NCBI GenBank assembly: GCA_964595945.1
Contig: CAZQSL010000004.1
Location: 1-64,000, forward strand
Direction: 5' to 3'
DNA length: 64,000 nt
Origin: CAZQSL01 sp964595945
GTDB lineage: Bacteria; UBP15; UBA6099; JAJRTR01
Part shown: positions 59,929-64,000 of the stretch, piece after piece
Layout: each line of letters opens with the position of its first letter
Position numbering within the stretch: the first letter of the stretch is position 1
Translations under genes and position numbers: made by a program
The notes under the pieces: model-generated
Database searches by the model: none
Told to the model about the DNA's origin: nothing
What the model saw: only the letters and a program-made list of their open reading frames with translations

Positions 59929-62900
59929 TTACCGGCAGGTCTTGCCCTGCTCGCGGAGCGTCTCCTCAAGCGAGGTGATGCGGCTTGTCGCGGCCGAATA
60001 CTTCGGATCGTTTACCAGCGTCTGGCGATAGCTTGCGATTGCGGAGCAATAGTTGTTCATCAGTTCGTAGCACTGGGCTTTGTCATAATGGACTTCCGCC
60101 GCAAACTCGCCAGTCGGGGAATTTTTCAGAATGTCGTCGTTTGCGTTGATCGCTTCGACGAGACTCGAAGTGGCAAGGTTCATATTCCCCTGCCTGATCG
60201 CGTTTTCCGCTTCGATTTTCTTGATTCTCGCGATCCACACCTGTGGCCTCACTTCGTTGGGGAGATCGAATGAATTGGCCTTTTGGGCAAATGACAGCGC
60301 GACTGTATAGTTGCCGTTTTTGCCGTTCGTCATCGCCTGTTTGTAGTACCAGCTAAACATAACATACTTGTAGCTCACGAGTCCCGAGACAAGCAGCGTG
60401 AGCAAAATGCCCGCGATCACGCCAAGCTTTATGAATTTCGGCAGCATGTCCTTGAGTTCGACGACAGGTTTGCGGCCGACCTTGACGTCAAACACCGGTT
60501 CGGCATAGGGATCGCCCTGCTGCTCATCGAGATATTCCGTCAAAGCGCTTTCGGTCCCGTCAAATGAAAGTGACGAGAACTGGTCGTCGTCCTGTACCGG
60601 CGGCGGTACGTCGTTAAGCGCCGCACTGTATTGCGGGTCTTCATGTCCGGCAACTGGAGTGTCCTGTTCGCTCACGTAATTGTCCATTTCTTCCGCCGCG
60701 TAACTGTCGGCGGAGTAGTCGGCGGCAGGGGCAAAGCCTCCTTCCGCGCCATATTGTGTTATCGGTGTATCGCCTGGAGCGCCGGCGGGGCCTTCGTGGA
60801 CCGCCGCTCCGGCAGCGCTCACCACGACCGTTGACGGTGTGACCGAGAACGGGCTGACATTCGGATTGGCGGCCGATATCGTGACCGAATCGCCGGAATG
60901 TCCAGACGCTGTATATTGTACTACAGCCATGCCGTTTTTGTCTGTCGTCACGCTTGCGGTTTCGCTGAGTTGTCCGGCGGCTCCAGTGAATTCGCTGATC
61001 ATAAATGTCACCGACTCGCCTGCAACGGGATTGCCCGCCGCGTCGAGCGCCTTTGCCACGATGCCGATCGTGCCGCCGGGAGTGACGAACGAGTCATCGG
61101 CAGTGACGGCTATCGTGTCTACCATCCCGGGCGCAATAGTCACATTTATTATTTCCTCCACTCCCGCGCATGCCACTCTCAGCATGAGCACGCCGGTTTT
61201 TCCGGAGGCTTTCAGCCGCGCGGTCACCTCTCCCGAAAGATCGGGTTCGGCTTTCCATGTCTTGCCGGCCACCGAGTCGTCAGATTCGAGAAACACGCTG
61301 TCCGCGCCCGCGCCGATTTCGTCTTCGATAGAAAAATCAACAGGCGAATCAGCCGCCGACGGGCGCCCCTGCATGTCGGTCACCCGGACGTGCAGCGGCA
61401 GGATTTCGAGAGCGTGACAGGTGCGTTGCGAGGTATCCATTTCAAGTTTCACCGTTGGGTCGGCAACACCGGCAAACGCAGGGGCATTATCATAATCAGC
61501 CGGTGCGGATGTCTGGATGTCGGTGTAATCCTCGCCATATCCGTCATCTGCGTCAAATCCGGTATCCGATGCCGGTATGTCAGTTCCCATCATGACATGG
61601 GATGCAGTTCCATCAGCCGGCGGCGCAGAGTACGTGTCCGATCCATACGTATCCTGCGTGTCTGCCGCCATCGGTTCTTCTGCGGCAAATCCAAACGCAT
61701 CGTCGGAATAACTCCCCGCGCCGGCATCCCATGCCGAATAATCGGAGACGGGTTCCTGCGGAGTCTCTACCGGAGGCATAGACTCGGTATCCAGATAAAA
61801 GCTGTTGTATCCGGCATCCGATTTCGTGTCGCCCACCGCCGGCAGATCGGGAAATGTTTCCTCTTCGATCTGCTTGTCAGGTGAATAATTGTATATGCCG
61901 CCTCGTTTGCCAGGCTCGGCCGCCGGCATGTCGAACCCGGTTGATTCATCTTCAAAACCGGGATTGACCGGCTGGTCCGTACTGTCGAACGACGATACGC
62001 TGTCATAGGACCCATAGGGATTGGAAGTGCCAGCAATGTCATATTCGTAAGGATCATCGCCCGCGGGAGCCGAAAAATCCTCCAGAGGCGCAGCGGCTGG
62101 CATTGCCGGATAAGCGTCTTCCGCCTGCCATGAGTCCACTGCCGGAGCGGCTGAGTCCATACCGAATGTATCATCCGCCGGGGCTGCAAAACCGTCCGCC
62201 GCGTCATAGGCGGCAGGCGAATCAGACGGTGTCGCTGCAATGTCATACCCGTAAGGATCACCCGCGGGAGCCGAAAAATCCTCCAGAGGCGCAGCGGCTG
62301 GCATTGCCGGGCAAGCGTCTTCCGCCTGCCATGAGTCCGCTGCCGGAGCGGCTGAGTCCATACCGAATGTATCATCCGCCGGGGCTGCGAAACCGTCCGC
62401 CGCGTCATAGGCGGCGGACGCATCAGACGGTGCCGCTGCCATGTCATACCCGTAAGGATCATCGCCCGCGGGAGCCGAAAAATCCTCCAGAGGCGCGGCG
62501 GCTGGCATTGCCGGGCAAGCGTCTTCCGCCTGCCATGAGTCCACTGCCGGAGCGGCTGAATCCATAAAATCCGAACCCTGATAGTTCTCGTCATCTTCAA
62601 ACGCGGCAAAAGCGTCGGCTGACTGCTGCCCGGACGTGACAGGCGTGAGATCAACCGTCTGGAAATGTTCAGCGGCAACAGTCTGCGGCTCTCCCGCGTC
62701 GAGCATAGACTCCATAAAATCAAACATATTGCCATGATCAGTAGTCACCGGAGCGATCTCGTCATCTGCGTGTCTCACGGCAAACGAATCGTCTTCGGAC
62801 ACCGGCATGGACGCCTCACCGCCGAAATCGCCATACAGGTCTTCGAGCGCATCGGCGCCACCCTTGAGCCCCTCGAATTCGCCATGAGCCTCGGCAACAC

Positions 62901-64000
62901 CCGACCCCTTGAGTGTAAAAGATTCGTTATAATCATCTTCTATCACAATTGATGGCTGAGGATCACCCGGCACATCGTCGGACTCGAATGCCATCATTTC
63001 CTCGATCTGCGAAAAACCGTTCCGGGAAGTCCCGGCATCTTCCATCAGCGCCGGCTCTTCCACCTGAATGACAGTCGTATCCTCGTCGATATCATCGAAA
63101 ATCCCCGACAGATCGGCGTTTTCGTCGATCTCGATGGAGGAAAAATCATCAGTGCCGGAAATGACTTCAACCACGTCCACGACAGGCTCAGTCAACCCGG
63201 CGCCCGTCACGACTGCAACTTCCGTGACAGCATCAGAAGCTGTCTCGATGTCGTCGTCTCCGAAATAAGAGTTGATTTCGGCCGGTGAAACGGTGTTGGA
63301 CATGGGTGCGAACACATCGGTCATCGGAGATGGCGAAACAGCGGCCTGCGTGGCTTCGGCAGTAGTAAAAACCGCGGTATCGATCCCGCCCTCAGGCGAA
63401 TAATCGGACAGCGGAGCGAGCACGGCTCTCGAATTGCCGTCCGGCGGAGGCGTCACGGTCACGGTCACGCCTCCGTCTTCGCCAGTCAAGACTGGCGAAG
63501 ACGGATCGACCGACCAGCCCGCTCCTTCGAGCAACTGTACTGCCGCCTCGATGCCGTTTATTGGATTATCATATTCATCGAGAAATCTGATCTTCAGAGC
63601 AAACGGCTCGCCTGGGGCGACCTCGCCGCCACCGGGGATGAAAAGCGTCGATGCCGCACGGCCCGGCACTATGTTGAATTCTTCATACAACACGCAGTCC
63701 GACGCCTTGCACGAGATTTCGACCCGGCCTCGCGCGTTGCCGCGAGTCGGCATCCTGAGCGTCGTTTTCGACAGGCCGTCACCGGTGATACGGACATTGG
63801 AATTATCGACAACCTCCCATTCGGACGGCGTCTGTATCTGCAACGAATAGGATACTTCCTCGCCAACGACCGGATTGCCGAATACATCGAATGCGGTCGC
63901 GCTGAATTCATACTCCCTGCCGGCAGTGTACTTGTCATTTTTGGTAAGCAGATTGATTGTGGACACTTTGGCAGCAACCGTGTTGTCTTCGATCACCTGA
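59929..64000 (-). CDS. Very large repeat-rich Ig-like membrane protein, N-terminus outside window
   Basis: The frame is open to the right edge, so the protein is cut; the GTG at 63996 need not be the start. Two Ig-like domains of invasin/Big_1 type lie in the first 215 residues (VFGNPVVGEEVSYSL; DEYDNPINGIEAAVQLLE). A strongly acidic, repetitive region of about 600 residues follows. Two more Ig-like domains lie at about 845-1060 (PTVKLEMDTSQRT; DAAGNPVAGESVTFMISEF). One membrane helix is near 1185-1215 (LGVIAGILLTLLVSGLVSYK). The last 140 residues are helical and TPR-like (YYKQAMTNGKNGNYTVALSF; YDKAQCYELMNNYCSAIASY). It resembles a surface or cell-envelope scaffold. Basic residues before the helix suggest that the Ig-like part may be cytoplasmic, which would be odd. 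Confidence 0.8.
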   Translation of the reverse strand, partial: QVIEDNTVAAKVSTINLLTKNDKYTAGREYEFSATAFDVFGNPVVGEEVSYSLQIQTPSEWEVVDNSNVRITGDGLSKTTLRMPTRGNARGRVEISCKASDCVLYEEFNIVPGRAASTLFIPGGGEVAPGEPFALKIRFLDEYDNPINGIEAAVQLLEGAGWSVDPSSPVLTGEDGGVTVTVTPPPDGNSRAVLAPLSDYSPEGGIDTAVFTTAEATQAAVSPSPMTDVFAPMSNTVSPAEINSYFGDDDIETASDAVTEVAVVTGAGLTEPVVDVVEVISGTDDFSSIEIDENADLSGIFDDIDEDTTVIQVEEPALMEDAGTSRNGFSQIEEMMAFESDDVPGDPQPSIVIEDDYNESFTLKGSGVAEAHGEFEGLKGGADALEDLYGDFGGEASMPVSEDDSFAVRHADDEIAPVTTDHGNMFDFMESMLDAGEPQTVAAEHFQTVDLTPVTSGQQSADAFAAFEDDENYQGSDFMDSAAPAVDSWQAEDACPAMPAAAPLEDFSAPAGDDPYGYDMAAAPSDASAAYDAADGFAAPADDTFGMDSAAPAADSWQAEDACPAMPAAAPLEDFSAPAGDPYGYDIAATPSDSPAAYDAADGFAAPADDTFGMDSAAPAVDSWQAEDAYPAMPAAAPLEDFSAPAGDDPYEYDIAGTSNPYGSYDSVSSFDSTDQPVNPGFEDESTGFDMPAAEPGKRGGIYNYSPDKQIEEETFPDLPAVGDTKSDAGYNSFYLDTESMPPVETPQEPVSDYSAWDAGAGSYSDDAFGFAAEEPMAADTQDTYGSDTYSAPPADGTASHVMMGTDIPASDTGFDADDGYGEDYTDIQTSAPADYDNAPAFAGVADPTVKLEMDTSQRTCHALEILPLHVRVTDMQGRPSAADSPVDFSIEDEIGAGADSVFLESDDSVAGKTWKAEPDLSGEVTARLKASGKTGVLMLRVACAGVEEIINVTIAPGMVDTIAVTADDSFVTPGGTIGIVAKALDAAGNPVAGESVTFMISEFTGAAGQLSETASVTTDKNGMAVVQYTASGHSGDSVTISAANPNVSPFSVTPSTVVVSAAGAAVHEGPAGAPGDTPITQYGAEGGFAPAADYSADSYAAEEMDNYVSEQDTPVAGHEDPQYSAALNDVPPPVQDDDQFSSLSFDGTESALTEYLDEQQGDPYAEPVFDVKVGRKPVVELKDMLPKFIKLGVIAGILLTLLVSGLVSYKYVMFSWYYKQAMTNGKNGNYTVALSFAQKANSFDLPNEVRPQVWIARIKKIEAENAIRQGNMNLATSSLVEAINANDDILKNSPTGEFAAEVHYDKAQCYELMNNYCSAIASYRQTLVNDPKYSAATSRITSLEETLREQGKTCR
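62030..62564 (-). repeat. Tandem coding repeat, about 204 bases, 2.6 copies
   Basis: Within the large Ig-like protein a 67-68-residue unit is repeated. It begins MDSAAPAVDSWQAEDACPAM, passes through PLEDFSAPAGDDPYGYD, and ends FAAPADDTFG. The last copy is partial. The units are almost identical at DNA level, so the array is probably recent and may vary in copy number. Confidence 0.88.

Noticed and set aside
1..64000. CRISPR arrays, insertion sequences, prophage genes and tRNA genes
   Set aside because: No regularly spaced direct repeats, transposase, integrase or phage structural motifs were seen, and no tRNA-type T arm other than that of tmRNA.

Overview
The window comes from a flagellated, chemotactic bacterium with a Gram-negative-type wall, a moderately high GC content and tightly packed genes. 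The flagellar gene order is flgB-flgC-fliE-fliF-fliG-fliH-fliI-fliJ, then a lytic transglycosylase, a MotE-like gene, fliK, flgD, a TIGR02530-type gene and flgE. That order is known from Firmicutes, spirochaetes and some deep-branching candidate phyla, not from enterobacteria. With the long sensory proteins and the Ig-like surface protein, my best guess is an uncultured candidate phylum such as Riflebacteria/Ozemobacteria. This is an inference and the sequence does not prove it.

Layout. (1) 1-8043, plus strand: an unusual biosynthetic block with a radical SAM protein cut by the window edge, a secreted FGE/SUMF1-fold protein, a prepilin-peptidase-like membrane aspartyl protease, a second radical SAM protein, a NodU/CmcH-type carbamoyltransferase and a glycosyltransferase. 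The last four overlap or touch. (2) 8206-14053: dnaE, then a large membrane histidine kinase with a periplasmic solute-binding domain. (3) 14054-18116: a hairpin-rich non-coding stretch, a secreted protein of unknown function, a NikR-type regulator, HtpX and a methyltransferase. (4) 18298-25146, minus strand: amidohydrolase, MoaD-like protein, MurB, GNAT acetyltransferase, zinc-ribbon DUF4013 protein, PrmA-like methyltransferase and a GH2 glycosidase, probably co-transcribed at least in part. (5) 25364-30053: FAD oxidoreductase, PhnD-like binding protein and an M48 peptidase fused to two TFIIB-type zinc ribbons. (6) 30338-46223, minus strand: the flagellar basal-body, export and hook operon. 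(7) 46390-48782: cell-wall amidase, tmRNA and SmpB. (8) 49011-59478, minus strand: a complete chemosensory operon with a REC-GGDEF diguanylate cyclase, CheY-like regulator, CheR, hybrid CheA-REC, CheW, receptor and CheB. (9) 59655-64000: a zinc-ribbon membrane protein and a very large repeat-rich Ig-like protein that runs off the right edge.

How the genes work together. Regions 6 and 8 build the flagellum and a signalling array. The array has the parts list of a Wsp-type pathway, in which a hybrid CheA controls cyclic-di-GMP synthesis, instead of a plain flagellar switch pathway. Its CheB has a receiver domain without the phospho-acceptor aspartate. The hook protein FlgE is very long and has exactly one cysteine, C180, followed by N181 and preceded by K167. 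These positions match the lysine-cysteine-asparagine set that forms the lysinoalanine cross-link in spirochaete hooks. The block in region 1 is the best candidate for an undescribed system, possibly one that modifies a surface or pilin-type protein.
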